A stretch of 56,600 nt of DNA from Flavobacteriales bacterium UBA1494 (GCA_905182175.1 CAJJAT010000005.1:1-56600); one strand, 5' to 3'; numbered from the stretch's first letter, positions 7,759 to 16,665 are shown. Numbers and translations: made by a program. Notes: generated by a model from the sequence alone, not told the origin.

Positions 7759-8999
7759 AGTATTTCGTCTAGTTCCTTAAATAATTCTGTCGCATCTTCA
7801 TTTCTCAACGAATCCAACAATGTTGTTTTTTCTTTGAAAGAAGTTATGAATTTAGGTTCTGCAACGTTACCCAGCTGATTTAAAATCGCCCTGAATTGTT
7901 GCAAGCATTCGTTATGGCTTTCAACGTTTAGGAACTCCTGATTTTCTATCCACCTGATGTGGGTTTCGTATAAGGGTCTCAAGTTAAGCTGCTCTTCCAA
8001 CGGAAGAATTTTTAGTTGATACTCTTTGGGATGAATTAAAATATTCGGGATAAAACCTTCCACTTTAATGAAACCGAGCTCCACCCAGTTTTTATGAAAT
8101 TGTGGTAACTGTGAAACGTTAAAAACGCAAGCCGTTGGTGCAATCTGAAATTTTAGATGCGGTAATTCTTTCAAACAAACTTTTCTGTTTTCAAGCACTT
8201 GTTCCCACTTTAAATTCTTTCTCAAAAATTCACCTTGTTGTGCTTCCGAATCCAGACTTGCTGTAAGGTGAACGTTCTTGAATTGCTTCCAGTATTCTAT
8301 TACATCGTACTGTTTAAAATGTAAGGTGGAGAAGTTGGTATTGTAGCTGAGTCTGATCGAAGTGTTGCCACATGCGATAAGTGCATCTAGCACTTTGTAG
8401 TGTTGCTCCATCATTAATGGTTCGCCTCCTGCAAAATAGAACTCCTTTGCTTCAGGCAATAGCGGAATGATTTGCTCAAAAAAGGAATCTTCATCTTCAA
8501 CAGCAAGACTTAATACTTTAGAGCCCTTCCTTCTCATTCCCGTGGCAACAGCATCTTTGTGCCATTGAGAACTTGCCCAAGGACCGCATATTCTGCATTT
8601 TAAATTGCACGCATTAGAGAATCGTACGTCAAAATGAATAGGAACTGAGACAACGGACATTCCTGCTTTTTTTACTTCACTTACTTTATCTGAGAACTTT
8701 TCGTTTGTAATTTGGCGCAGGCTTTTTGCGCCGCTATCCTCTTTCAAGTAGCACTGCTTGCATCGGTGATCCTTTTTATCATTCAGCATTTTTTGTCGAA
8801 AAGCATGAATATCCTCTCCATTCCAAATTTGCGCGACACTTTGCTCATTTACATTGCCAAAACGGTGAATCTTATGTGGTGGAGCTTGGCAACACGGAAT
8901 TACGTTTCCATTTTGAGACACGTGCAAATGAACCCAAGGCATGATGCAGAAGTTGCGATCTGATTTGTCTGTTTTAGCGTCTAATTGTGGTTCATTCAT
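7755..8999 (-). CDS. Twitch domain-containing radical SAM protein
   Basis: A 414-residue radical SAM enzyme. The N-terminal part carries a SPASM/twitch-like Cys cluster (FCIMPWVHLHV, NVIPCCQAP, HRCKQCYL), followed by the SAM-binding 4Fe-4S motif CNLKCRIC (Cx3Cx2C) near residue 135 and the AGGEPLM segment. This arrangement, with the auxiliary cluster domain before the barrel, matches a family common in Bacteroidota and marine bacteria whose substrate is unknown. No precursor peptide gene is visible beside it. The ATG is only 8 bases from a TAnnTTTG element, implying a very short leader. It converges on the deaminase gene with a 4-base overlap. Confidence 0.85.
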   Translation of the reverse strand: MNEPQLDAKTDKSDRNFCIMPWVHLHVSQNGNVIPCCQAPPHKIHRFGNVNEQSVAQIWNGEDIHAFRQKMLNDKKDHRCKQCYLKEDSGAKSLRQITNEKFSDKVSEVKKAGMSVVSVPIHFDVRFSNACNLKCRICGPWASSQWHKDAVATGMRRKGSKVLSLAVEDEDSFFEQIIPLLPEAKEFYFAGGEPLMMEQHYKVLDALIACGNTSIRLSYNTNFSTLHFKQYDVIEYWKQFKNVHLTASLDSEAQQGEFLRKNLKWEQVLENRKVCLKELPHLKFQIAPTACVFNVSQLPQFHKNWVELGFIKVEGFIPNILIHPKEYQLKILPLEEQLNLRPLYETHIRWIENQEFLNVESHNECLQQFRAILNQLGNVAEPKFITSFKEKTTLLDSLRNEDATELFKELDEIL

Positions 9000-9007
9000 G
9001 CGAAGCG

Positions 9008-9015
9008 CAAAGGTA
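9008..9015 (-). promoter_or_regulatory. Candidate -7 element (TACCTTTG) for the radical SAM gene
   Basis: The minus strand reads TACCTTTG, ending 8 bases upstream of the start codon at 8999. If used, the transcript would be nearly leaderless. Confidence 0.4.
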
Positions 9016-9178
9016 TTTAAGCTTATAATTCTATTGACGATTTTTCTTTTCCTCCGAATCCAACTTCCAAGCTTTTGGAAATCAAAACTTACTTTTTTTC
9101 CTTACAATAAGTTGGAATTTCTGCGTTCATTTTTTAGTATTTCGAAGAGTAAATAGCAGTTGCTATGAGGTGGAAAAA

Positions 9179-9559
9179 ATGAAAACTGAAAGTTATTTTG
9201 TACTTCTTCCGTTAATGGAATATTATTATCAAAAGACAAAGCCTGAATACCGGAAATTACCGCAATGGGACAAAGGCTGTCAGCGACTAGAAAGTTCATC
9301 CATGGAATTAATTTCTCCGGAGAATGCAGAACAGATTCTTATTCCCATCGATTTAGATGGAATTAAAGGTCGATTGGCTATTCAGGTAGCGCATAGAAGT
9401 GCCGATGCGATAATTTATTGGAATCTGGACGAAGAGTTTATCGGCACGACGGAAGGAATTCATCAGAAAGAGATTTCTCCTTCAGTAGGATCACATACGC
9501 TTACATTGGTGGATAGTGATGGGAATACATTGGTGAAGAGCTTTGAAATAATAGAGTAA
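9179..9559 (+). pseudogene. Orphan C-terminal (BiPBP_C) domain of penicillin-binding protein 1C
   Basis: A 126-residue open frame (ATG 9179; a GTG at 9170 is also in frame) matching the end of PBP1C: YFVLLPLMEYYY, KPEYRKLPQWDKGCQ, then the BiPBP_C beta-sandwich with IPIDLDG, YWNLDEEFIGTT and GSHTLTLVDSDGN. The glycosyltransferase and transpeptidase domains (about 650 residues in the family) are absent; the 170 bases upstream hold no trace of them, and there is no signal peptide. The frame itself is undamaged, so a captured stand-alone domain is possible, but a truncated remnant of pbpC is likelier. Confidence 0.7.
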
Positions 9560-9571
9560 ATTAGTTTTTAT

Positions 9572-9598
9572 ATTAATTAATGATTATCATTAATTAAT
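9572..9598. promoter_or_regulatory. Perfect 12-bp inverted repeat, Fur-box-like
   Basis: Arms ATTAATTAATGA and TCATTAATTAAT flank a 3-base centre. The central 19 bases match 14 of 19 positions of the classical Fur consensus. It lies 14 bases upstream of a TAnnTTTG element serving the next two genes and just after the BiPBP_C frame. It could be an operator (for Fur or for the XRE protein at 10155) or a weak terminator. Confidence 0.45.
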
Positions 9599-9611
9599 TA
9601 ATGTAATTAGT

Positions 9612-9619
9612 TATATTTG
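9612..9619 (+). promoter_or_regulatory. -7 element (TATATTTG)
   Basis: TATATTTGC, a match to TAnnTTTG, 20 bases before the ATG at 9639 and close to the Fur-like palindrome. The -33 region is AT-rich without an obvious TTG. Confidence 0.5.
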
Positions 9620-9638
9620 CACTCTAGAATTATCGGTT

Positions 9639-10151
9639 ATGAGAAATTTAAAAGATGTATTGGCGGTAGTTGCAATCATAGTTTTTACGGCTTTGATGCC
9701 TAGGCTCTTTCCTGCTGATATGCACAATGTGATTTTTGCAGTTTTTATTGTATTAGTTGTAATTTTTCAAATGTGCTCTTTTAGTGGCCGGTCAAAATTA
9801 AGTTGGAAGAGATTTTACACTAGCTCTTTTAATATTTTAACTACAAAGAATACTCTAAAACTAGATTTTGAATTTGATCAGAAAACTTTGTTTGAGAAAG
9901 CAAAAGAAGTTCTGATAACCAATGGCTATAAGAATTTAATCATAGATGAAAGTCGAAAATTAATTTTAGTGAAAGAGCGGATTTCTTTTAAATCGTGGGG
10001 TGAGAATATTTACGTCACTATTCTAGGTAAAGACAACGGGAATTCTGAACTAGTTTACGAATCCGTTGCTTTTCAAATATACACTTGGGGTAAAAATGAG
10101 GACAATGGAACGAAGTTTTTAGCAAACATGGAGGAATCATTTATAATTTAG
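9639..10151 (+). CDS. Hypothetical two-span membrane protein
   Basis: A 170-residue protein not recognised as a named family. Two hydrophobic segments (about residues 6-24 and 29-47) form a hairpin; the remaining 120 residues are a charged soluble domain on the same side, with segments LDFEFDQKTLFEKAKEVL and LILVKERISFKSWGENIYV resembling small alpha/beta domains. The next gene, a tiny XRE regulator, follows after 3 bases, so the two are co-transcribed. The pair resembles membrane protein plus YozG-like regulator pairs seen in many Firmicutes and Bacteroidota. The upstream palindrome suggests regulation by metal status or by the regulator itself. Confidence 0.6.
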   Translation: MRNLKDVLAVVAIIVFTALMPRLFPADMHNVIFAVFIVLVVIFQMCSFSGRSKLSWKRFYTSSFNILTTKNTLKLDFEFDQKTLFEKAKEVLITNGYKNLIIDESRKLILVKERISFKSWGENIYVTILGKDNGNSELVYESVAFQIYTWGKNEDNGTKFLANMEESFII

Positions 10152-10154
10152 GTT

Positions 10155-10364
10155 ATGGCAATTAAAGTGAATGTTGACGTAATGTTGGCAAAACGGAAAA
10201 TGCAGTTAAAGGAACTTTCTGCCTTGACAGGTATCTCTAATGTAAACCTCTCAATTTTAAAACAGGGAAAGGGCAAAGCAATTCGGTTTACGACGCTGGA
10301 AGCGATATGCAAAGCCTTGGATTGCCAGCCTGGCGATATTTTGGAGTGGGAAGGTTTATCGTAG
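10155..10364 (+). CDS. Small XRE/YozG-type helix-turn-helix regulator
   Basis: A 69-residue protein made up of a single Cro/C1-type HTH: VDVMLAKRKMQLKELSALTGIS (helices 1-2), VNLSILKQGKGKAIRFTTLEAICKALDCQPGDILEW. The GDILEW ending and the length match the YozG/HTH_26 group. It is a DNA-binding cytosolic regulator, probably of its own operon; the palindrome at 9572-9598 is a candidate site. It lies 3 bases after the membrane protein gene and its 3' end overlaps the decayed minus-strand gene by 9 bases. Confidence 0.85.
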   Translation: MAIKVNVDVMLAKRKMQLKELSALTGISNVNLSILKQGKGKAIRFTTLEAICKALDCQPGDILEWEGLS

Positions 10365-11003
10365 GGTTGAAGGTTGAGTTTCTAACTTAAATGTTTTTAC
10401 ATCATCTGTCATGAAATTGAATGTAAAAACTACATTTTCTATCGTTGCGATCGAATCATTTAACATCAAATAGAACTCTCCTCCAAAGACTTCTCTATTC
10501 TCATAAATTCTGGTTCTTCTTGTCGTTAATCTTTTAAATTCGACTAAGTCAACATACCAATTCTTATACTAGACTTTAAAAATCTCATTTAGTGGAATGT
10601 TGGGTAAATAAGTTTTTGTAGTGGTTTGAATTGTATCGTTGGCAGCTATGCTGATTGCATTTAAAAATTGAATGATTTATGTTAGGAGGAATGCTGCATG
10701 CTTTCAATGCGTTTCCCCAAACAATTTTAATCGCATTAGATGGGTGTGCTTCGGAGTAAAACCCCAGTGAAGTTCTAACTTGAAAAACGAGAGAGTCTTG
10801 TGTGGAGGGAATCCGTTGTTCAACTAATCGCTCGCTAAAGTATTCGCTGGTCGCAGAAGCAGAGACTGCTTTGAGTTCTATTTCTTCAACAAAATTTTTC
10901 CTATCGTTCCTTCGCAATCCTCATCGTCCATGGCACAAGAAAAAGGGAGGCTGAAAAGAACAAATACAGCAACTACAAAACCTCTAATCGTAAATACCTT
11001 CAT
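10356..11003 (-). pseudogene. Decayed lipoprotein gene
   Basis: Reading the minus strand from ATG 11003 gives a lipoprotein signal ending PFSC, then AMDDEDCEG before a frame change. The second frame (10585-10917) continues EEIELKAVSASATSEYF, VFQVRTSLGFYSEAHPSNAIKIVW. A further shift near 10680 gives ISIAANDTIQTTTKTYLPNIP, an in-frame TAG near 10570, then YVDLVEFKRLTTRRTRIY, FGGEFYLMLNDS, ending at TAA 10356. So there are two or more frameshifts and one stop in a protein of about 210 residues. The family is not recognised. The pattern of a small secreted lipoprotein beside regulator genes does not indicate function. Confidence 0.75.
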
Positions 11004-11082
11004 ATGATTAGCTTTCTTGTTAATAATGAACTAAAAATTTAGCGATTCGCCTTCTTTTTAATATTACCATTGTGTAATTATT

Positions 11083-12918
11083 ATGAAGCAATTTTTGTTA
11101 GGTCGAAAACAATCTTTATCATCCCAAATAGTGAAATGGAAGTGCATTGTAACTTCTAGTATTCGCAATTCAAGTTCATCTTTCCGCCTTTTTCCTCTTC
11201 CCTTTTTCTTTAATCTTTTCTCCTTTCTTTTTTTTCCTTTCGTCTTCACCAAAAAAACACTTTCAAAATTCTACACTCCACATTCTTCATTCAACACTCG
11301 TACTTCCTTTTTCTCTATTCTCTTACTCCTCATTCTAACCTCTTGCCAACCTGAGCAACGCTACAATGGGAAATCGATTTTTAGATACAATGTCTCAGAC
11401 GGTATTACCTCATTAGATCCTGCTTTTTCACGAAGTATAGATAACGTATCTGCTGTTAATCAGTTATTTAATGGTTTGGTTGAAATTGATAAGAACCTCA
11501 AATTAAGACCGAGTTTAGCTGAATCATGGCAGGTGTTGGATAGCGGAAAAATATACCGTTTTAAACTTAGAAAAGGAGTTTATTTCCACAAAAGCGAAGT
11601 GTTTGGCGATGATTCTACTAGAGAGGTTATAGCCAGTGACTTTGTTTATTCTTTTAATCGTTTAATTGATCCAGAGGTCATCTCTCCAGGAAAGTGGTTG
11701 CTAAACGAAGTTCAGCGTAATTACGAAGGTGCGTTGGATGTTCATGCAATTGACAAGTATACTTTAGAGATAAATCTAAAGCGATCCTTTCCACCATTTT
11801 TAGGTATTTTGAGCATGCAATATTTTAGCGCGGTGCCAAAAGAGGCTGTGGAATATTATGGCTCTAAATTCAGAGCGAACCCAATAGGAACAGGTCCTTT
11901 TAAGTTCCAATTTTGGAAAGAGAACACAAAGCTGGTTTTTCTAAGAAATGAAAACTATTTTGAGAAGGATGAAGAAGGACAGCAATTGCCCTATTTAGAT
12001 GCAGTATCTATTTCTTTCATTAAAGATTTAGAGGTAACGTTCCTAAAATTTTTGAAACTAGAAATCGATTACCTTACCGGGTTAAAAGGTTCGTATAAAG
12101 ATGAGTTACTGACTTCTGATGGGAAATTGCGGAAAAAGTATGCGGAGCAAGTTATTTTCACAACTTCTCCTTACTTGAATACGGAATACTTGGGCTTTTT
12201 AGTAGATGAAACAAAAGAGCCTTTATCGAAGGATATTCGTAGGGCCATTAACTATGGTTTTGAAAGAGATAAAATGTTGAAGTACCTAAGAAGCGGAATT
12301 GGAATTCCTGCCAATCAAGGTTTTATTCCAAAGGGTTTACCGGCATTTAGTGAAGCAACAATCGGTTATTCTTATCAACCTGATTCTGTGTATGCATTAT
12401 TGGAAAGAGCTGGGTTTTCGAATGGGAAAGGCTTGCCTGAAGTTAGTTTAAGTACCACGGCTCAGTACCTAGACATTTGTGAATATTTGCAATCTCAATT
12501 GGCCATTTTTGGAATTAAAATAAAAGTAGAGGTTAATCAGGCAGCGACAAACAATGAGTTGATTGCAAACTCTAAAGCGCAGTTTTTTCGAAAATCTTGG
12601 GTCGCAGATTATCCCGACGCTGAGAACTATTTATCGCTTTTCAAAAGTGAAAATTTTTCGCCAAACGGTCCAAATTTTACACATTTTAAGAGTCAACAAT
12701 TTGATGTTTGGTACGATAAGGCTTTGTCAGAGGTTAATGACTCATTAAGAATTAGCTTGTATCGGAGAATGGATAGTTTGGTAATTGAAGAAGCACCTGT
12801 TGTACCGTTATTTTACGATGAGGTAGTTCGGTTTACGCAACCTACAATTTCGGGGCTTGGGGTGAACCCAATGAACCTTTTAGTGTTGAAGTATGCAAAG
12901 AAACCAACGGAAAAATAG
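11083..12918 (+). CDS. Peptide/nickel-type ABC substrate-binding lipoprotein (SBP_bac_5)
   Basis: Solute-binding protein of the oligopeptide/nickel (DppA/OppA) family: SLDPAFSRSIDNVSAVNQLFNGLVEID, LRPSLAESW, YRFKLRKGVYFH, NPIGTGPFKF, and the DLEVTFLKF and YLGFLVDET segments. The mature lipoprotein starts at Cys88 of the open frame (lipobox LTSC). No ATG sits just before the signal; the only ATG (11083) adds about 70 residues encoded by a C/T-rich tract, so the true start is probably an unusual codon near 11300 and the coordinates given are an upper limit. No ABC permease or ATPase genes are near; instead an RND exporter gene follows after 2 bases. The substrate is unknown. Confidence 0.8.
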   Translation: MKQFLLGRKQSLSSQIVKWKCIVTSSIRNSSSSFRLFPLPFFFNLFSFLFFPFVFTKKTLSKFYTPHSSFNTRTSFFSILLLLILTSCQPEQRYNGKSIFRYNVSDGITSLDPAFSRSIDNVSAVNQLFNGLVEIDKNLKLRPSLAESWQVLDSGKIYRFKLRKGVYFHKSEVFGDDSTREVIASDFVYSFNRLIDPEVISPGKWLLNEVQRNYEGALDVHAIDKYTLEINLKRSFPPFLGILSMQYFSAVPKEAVEYYGSKFRANPIGTGPFKFQFWKENTKLVFLRNENYFEKDEEGQQLPYLDAVSISFIKDLEVTFLKFLKLEIDYLTGLKGSYKDELLTSDGKLRKKYAEQVIFTTSPYLNTEYLGFLVDETKEPLSKDIRRAINYGFERDKMLKYLRSGIGIPANQGFIPKGLPAFSEATIGYSYQPDSVYALLERAGFSNGKGLPEVSLSTTAQYLDICEYLQSQLAIFGIKIKVEVNQAATNNELIANSKAQFFRKSWVADYPDAENYLSLFKSENFSPNGPNFTHFKSQQFDVWYDKALSEVNDSLRISLYRRMDSLVIEEAPVVPLFYDEVVRFTQPTISGLGVNPMNLLVLKYAKKPTEK

Positions 12919-12920
12919 TT

Positions 12921-15194
12921 TTGGAAGATCACATTAAGGAAGAAATTAAGTGGAGAAAGTACAGTAGATATGTCCTAGCAGGGTTAACGTTGGTTTTGTT
13001 ATTCTTAGGGTACAGCTCTAGTAAGTTGGAGTTTGACTATGATTTTGAGAAATTTTTTCCACAAGAGGACAACGATTTAGTTTTTTATGAAGATTATCGC
13101 GAGAAATTTGAGAACGACAGTGATTTTATTTTGTTGGGATTTACAAATAAGATTGGGGTTTTTGATCAACAGTTCCTACAAAAAATTCAGGATTTTACTG
13201 CCAAGCTAAGAGAATTACCACATTTACGTGAAGTTATTTCCCCTTTGGAAATGAAGTTCGTAGAAGTGAGTCCGGCAGGTATTGGTTTTTCGCAAAGGCC
13301 ATTTTTTCATATTGATGATACCTCTCGGTATAAAAGCGATCGAGAGCGAATAGAGAAAAGTATTGAGCCCGTTTCTGAAATGGTCAATCTTGAGAATAAC
13401 TCGCTTATCATAGTTATTAAAAACAAACAGCTCATCGATAAAGACGATTCTGATGAACTGGCCAGAGCACTCCAAAAAGTAATTGATAAGGAAGGTTTTA
13501 AGGAGGTGCATGTGATGGGTAAAATCATGGGGCAACAGGTATACGTTTCTGTGATGAAGGTGGAGTTTATAACCTTTGCTTCCATTTCAATTTTTGTATT
13601 AATCATTTTCTTAATTATTGCATACCGTGCATTGTGGGGTATTCTTATTCCTTTGGCAACAGTATTGTTAGCAGTTGTTGGTAGTTTAGGTTTTATGCAG
13701 TTAAGTGGCACGCCATTAAACATGATGACGACATTGTTGCCGGTAATTATGCTGGTAGTCGGAATGTCAGATGTAGTGCATTTAGTGTCTAAGTATTTAG
13801 AAGAAATCCGTTACGGCAGGACTAAGACAGTTGCGATTAAGAACATGCTAAAGAAGGTAGGAGTAGCTACTTTGTTAACCTCACTAACAACTTCTTTGGG
13901 TTTTGTAACTTTAATTGGAGTGGGAATGGAGCCTATTCAAGACTTTGGAATTTTTACGGCGGTGGGAGTATTAATGGCTTTTATTCTATCTATACTATTT
14001 ATTCCTTCTATTTTCCTCAACATTAAAAAACCAAAAATCACTGATTCAACTAAGGTTCAGAATGCTTGGGAGCGAGCATTGGGTGCGTTTTTCATAAAGC
14101 TTTGCCGCAACCAAAAAGCGGTTTTGGTATTTTATTCTATCATTACAGTCGTTTGTATAGTAGGGGCCTGCAGAATTAAATTCGATTACTTTTTAATGCA
14201 GGATTTAGGCGAAGATCAGGTATTAATGCAAGATTTGAGGTATTTTCAAAAGCAGTTCGGAGGAATTCGTCCTTTTGAATTAGCCATTATTCCGGCAGAA
14301 GGAAAACAAGTAAATGACTACGATGTAATTTTAGAGATAGAGAAATTAGAAGAATATTTAAAGGAAGAATACGGAGTAAATCAAATAATTAGCCCAACAG
14401 TTCCCTTCAAGTTTGCGAATAAAACACTAAGAAGCGGTAGAGACGATTATTACAAAATTCCGGACAACGAAAAGCGTTTCAATTACCTGAAACGTCAAAT
14501 GGAAACATTTGAAGATAGAGCAGAACTACAGCAAATTATTTCAAAAGATAAAAAGTTAGGAAGACTTTTTGGGCGCATGGTTGATCCTGGTAGCGGAGCA
14601 ATGCTTGGGAAGAATGACAAACTAAAAGCGTTTTATGATGCTAATATCAACAGTTCGGTTTTAGGTTATAAATTAACGGGAACAGCGGTAATCATCGATG
14701 AAGCAGGACGGCATGTATCTGAAAATATTGTAATCGGATTGTTATTTGCCTTTGTTCTTATAGGAATTAGCATGGCAATACTGTTCAAGTCCATTAAAAT
14801 GGGATTTATTTCTTTGGTTCCAAATATGTTCCCAATTCTATTAACTGCAGGTTATATTGGCTTTGCAGGAATTGATTTGAATATGTCTACAGCGATAGTG
14901 TTTACAATTGCCTTTGGTATCGCGGTAGATGACACCATTCATTTTTTAAGTCGTTTTAAGCAAGAAATGGGGCAGGGTAGATCTAACTTGTTTGCGTTAA
15001 GAAGAACGTTTATTTCAACAGGTAAAGCAATAATTATCACGTCAATTATTCTGTTGGGAGGTTTTGGAAGTCTTATTTTCTCAAACTTTCTAAGCACCTT
15101 TTACATAGGCCTGTTTGTTTGTATGACCTTAGTTTTTGCGGTGATAACAGATCTTACTTTGTTGCCAATGATGTTGTTGAAGAAAAATAAGTAA
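12921..15194 (+). CDS. RND superfamily (MMPL/SSD-type) exporter
   Basis: A 757-residue inner membrane transporter with two repeats, each of one membrane span, a large periplasmic domain, and a five-span block (about residues 215-365 and 600-750). Motifs include GMSDVVHLVSKYLEE and GIAVDDTIHFLSRFKQE, the conserved acidic/His segments of proton-driven MMPL-type RND proteins. It is shorter than AcrB-type pumps and carries no partner adaptor. The start is TTG at 12921; the next ATG would remove the first span. It lies 2 bases after the binding lipoprotein and is probably co-transcribed. Candidates for transport are lipids, hopanoids or pigments, as for other family members; this is not shown here. 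Confidence 0.85.
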   Translation: MEDHIKEEIKWRKYSRYVLAGLTLVLLFLGYSSSKLEFDYDFEKFFPQEDNDLVFYEDYREKFENDSDFILLGFTNKIGVFDQQFLQKIQDFTAKLRELPHLREVISPLEMKFVEVSPAGIGFSQRPFFHIDDTSRYKSDRERIEKSIEPVSEMVNLENNSLIIVIKNKQLIDKDDSDELARALQKVIDKEGFKEVHVMGKIMGQQVYVSVMKVEFITFASISIFVLIIFLIIAYRALWGILIPLATVLLAVVGSLGFMQLSGTPLNMMTTLLPVIMLVVGMSDVVHLVSKYLEEIRYGRTKTVAIKNMLKKVGVATLLTSLTTSLGFVTLIGVGMEPIQDFGIFTAVGVLMAFILSILFIPSIFLNIKKPKITDSTKVQNAWERALGAFFIKLCRNQKAVLVFYSIITVVCIVGACRIKFDYFLMQDLGEDQVLMQDLRYFQKQFGGIRPFELAIIPAEGKQVNDYDVILEIEKLEEYLKEEYGVNQIISPTVPFKFANKTLRSGRDDYYKIPDNEKRFNYLKRQMETFEDRAELQQIISKDKKLGRLFGRMVDPGSGAMLGKNDKLKAFYDANINSSVLGYKLTGTAVIIDEAGRHVSENIVIGLLFAFVLIGISMAILFKSIKMGFISLVPNMFPILLTAGYIGFAGIDLNMSTAIVFTIAFGIAVDDTIHFLSRFKQEMGQGRSNLFALRRTFISTGKAIIITSIILLGGFGSLIFSNFLSTFYIGLFVCMTLVFAVITDLTLLPMMLLKKNK

Positions 15195-15204
15195 AGATGG
15201 TTAC

Positions 15205-15366
15205 TTATACTTTCTTATTCAAAAAATACATTGAACCAAACCAAACTGCAAAACCTGCTACAGCGATATATTTGGCAATTTCTTTGCCCCAAATAAAGTA
15301 GCTCACAAATATGCTTCCGAAGGTAATTAGGGCAATAATTACTTTTGTTTTGTCTTTCTTGTTCAT
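15205..15366 (-). CDS. Small two-span membrane protein
   Basis: A 53-residue protein starting MNKKDKTKVIIALITFG at ATG 15366; the frame can be extended to 15462 but this overlaps the divergent gene start and adds Cys-rich non-conserved sequence. Two hydrophobic segments (VIIALITFGSIFVSYFIWG and IAVAGFAVWFGSMYFL) fill almost the whole protein. No known family is recognised; similar tiny proteins sit beside the GlmU-like gene in other Flavobacteriia, from memory. It is convergent with the RND gene (11-base gap) and divergent from the GlmU-like gene. Confidence 0.55.
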   Translation of the reverse strand: MNKKDKTKVIIALITFGSIFVSYFIWGKEIAKYIAVAGFAVWFGSMYFLNKKV

Positions 15367-15401
15367 TGCGCTAAAATAGTAAGGATGTCTTGAATTTCCT
15401 T

Positions 15402-15409
15402 TATTTTTG
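15402..15409 (+). promoter_or_regulatory. -7 element (TATTTTTG) for the GlmU-like gene
   Basis: TATTTTTG 20 bases upstream of the ATG at 15430, inside the divergent intergenic region. Confidence 0.45.
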
Positions 15410-15429
15410 TTGCATACAACACAGTACAT

Positions 15430-16614
15430 ATGAACCTTATTTTTTTCGATCAAAACAGACAAAATTTACTTCCTTTTACTTACAGTCGGCCTATAGCCGA
15501 TTTTAGATGTGGCATTTTAACCTTGTCTGAAAAGTGGTCTAAAAGAGTCGATTCACCAAAAGTTTCTTATTTAACAGAAGACTATTTATCAGAGAAATAC
15601 CCTGCGAATTACGAAGCGTTAAATTATTATATCAATGGTAGTGTTTTGGCAAACGATGAATTAATTGGGGCTACAAAACTCTTAAAAGCGGGAGAGTTAT
15701 TGATGGATGAAGCTATGTACAAAGTGTTGAGCTTCTGTTCTACCGATAAACTCAAATATGCTGATTTCAATTTAGCAGACTACAGGAAGGTAATGTTTTC
15801 AGCTCCTTACTTGTGCATTGACAACATTTGGGACATTTTTGCAAAAAATGGAAAGGCAATTGAAGAGGACTTTACTTTATTGACAGAAGGTCGAGTATCT
15901 CAACCGTTAGGTAAAACCTGCACACACATTGGAAGTCAATTGTTTATTGAGGAAGGAGCGAAAGTGCAAGCTGCCATATTAAATTCCACTTCAGGTCCAA
16001 TTTACATTGGGAAAAATGCCGAAATAATGGAAGGCTCAGTTGTAAGAGGAGCCTTAGCAATGTGCGAAGGTGCTGTTTTAAAACTGGCAACAAAAATATA
16101 CGGACCAACCACCATTGGGCCTCATTCTAAAGTAGGAGGAGAGGTGAATAATTCCGTTCTTTTCGGGTATTCAAACAAAGGCCATGATGGATTTTTAGGC
16201 AACTCTGTGCTAGGGGAATGGTGTAATTTAGGGGCAGATACAAACGTTTCAAATCTAAAAAATAATTATGCCGAGATAAAGCTTTGGAACTTTGAAAAAA
16301 GAGGATTTAAGCCAACAGGCTTGCAGTTTTGTGGAATGATGATGGGTGATCATTCGAAAAGTGGAATCAATACCATGTTCAATACTGCAACTGTGGTGGG
16401 AGTTTCTGCTAACATTTATGGAGGTGGGTTTCCCAGAAATTTCATTCCTTCATTTGCATGGGGTGGTTCTGAAAAGTGGATGGTGTACAGATTCGAAAAG
16501 GCAATGGAAGTAGCGGCGAAAGTGATGGAACGTCGTTCTAAAAAATTGGATCAAGTTGAAATGTCGATTTTGAAGCACATATTTGATGAAACAGCCACTC
16601 ACCGTAATTTTTAG
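15430..16614 (+). CDS. GlmU-like sugar nucleotidyltransferase family protein
   Basis: A 394-residue protein of the Bacteroidota-specific GlmU family (putative sugar-1-phosphate nucleotidyltransferase). The N-terminal 150 residues are a degenerate nucleotidyltransferase-like region beginning NLIFFDQNRQNLLPFTYSRPIADFR. From about residue 160 there is a left-handed beta-helix with hexapeptide repeats (IGKNAEIMEGSVVRG, IYGPTTIGPHSKVGGEV, LGEWCNLGADTNVSNL). The typical G-x-G-T-R-M motif of true pyrophosphorylases is not seen, so activity is uncertain. It likely acts in cell-envelope sugar nucleotide metabolism. A strong terminator follows at 16666. Confidence 0.85.
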   Translation: MNLIFFDQNRQNLLPFTYSRPIADFRCGILTLSEKWSKRVDSPKVSYLTEDYLSEKYPANYEALNYYINGSVLANDELIGATKLLKAGELLMDEAMYKVLSFCSTDKLKYADFNLADYRKVMFSAPYLCIDNIWDIFAKNGKAIEEDFTLLTEGRVSQPLGKTCTHIGSQLFIEEGAKVQAAILNSTSGPIYIGKNAEIMEGSVVRGALAMCEGAVLKLATKIYGPTTIGPHSKVGGEVNNSVLFGYSNKGHDGFLGNSVLGEWCNLGADTNVSNLKNNYAEIKLWNFEKRGFKPTGLQFCGMMMGDHSKSGINTMFNTATVVGVSANIYGGGFPRNFIPSFAWGGSEKWMVYRFEKAMEVAAKVMERRSKKLDQVEMSILKHIFDETATHRNF

Positions 16615-16665
16615 GCTGACAGATAAGCAGGCAAGTAATTTGGCATAAGCCTTGAGTAAGGTAAG

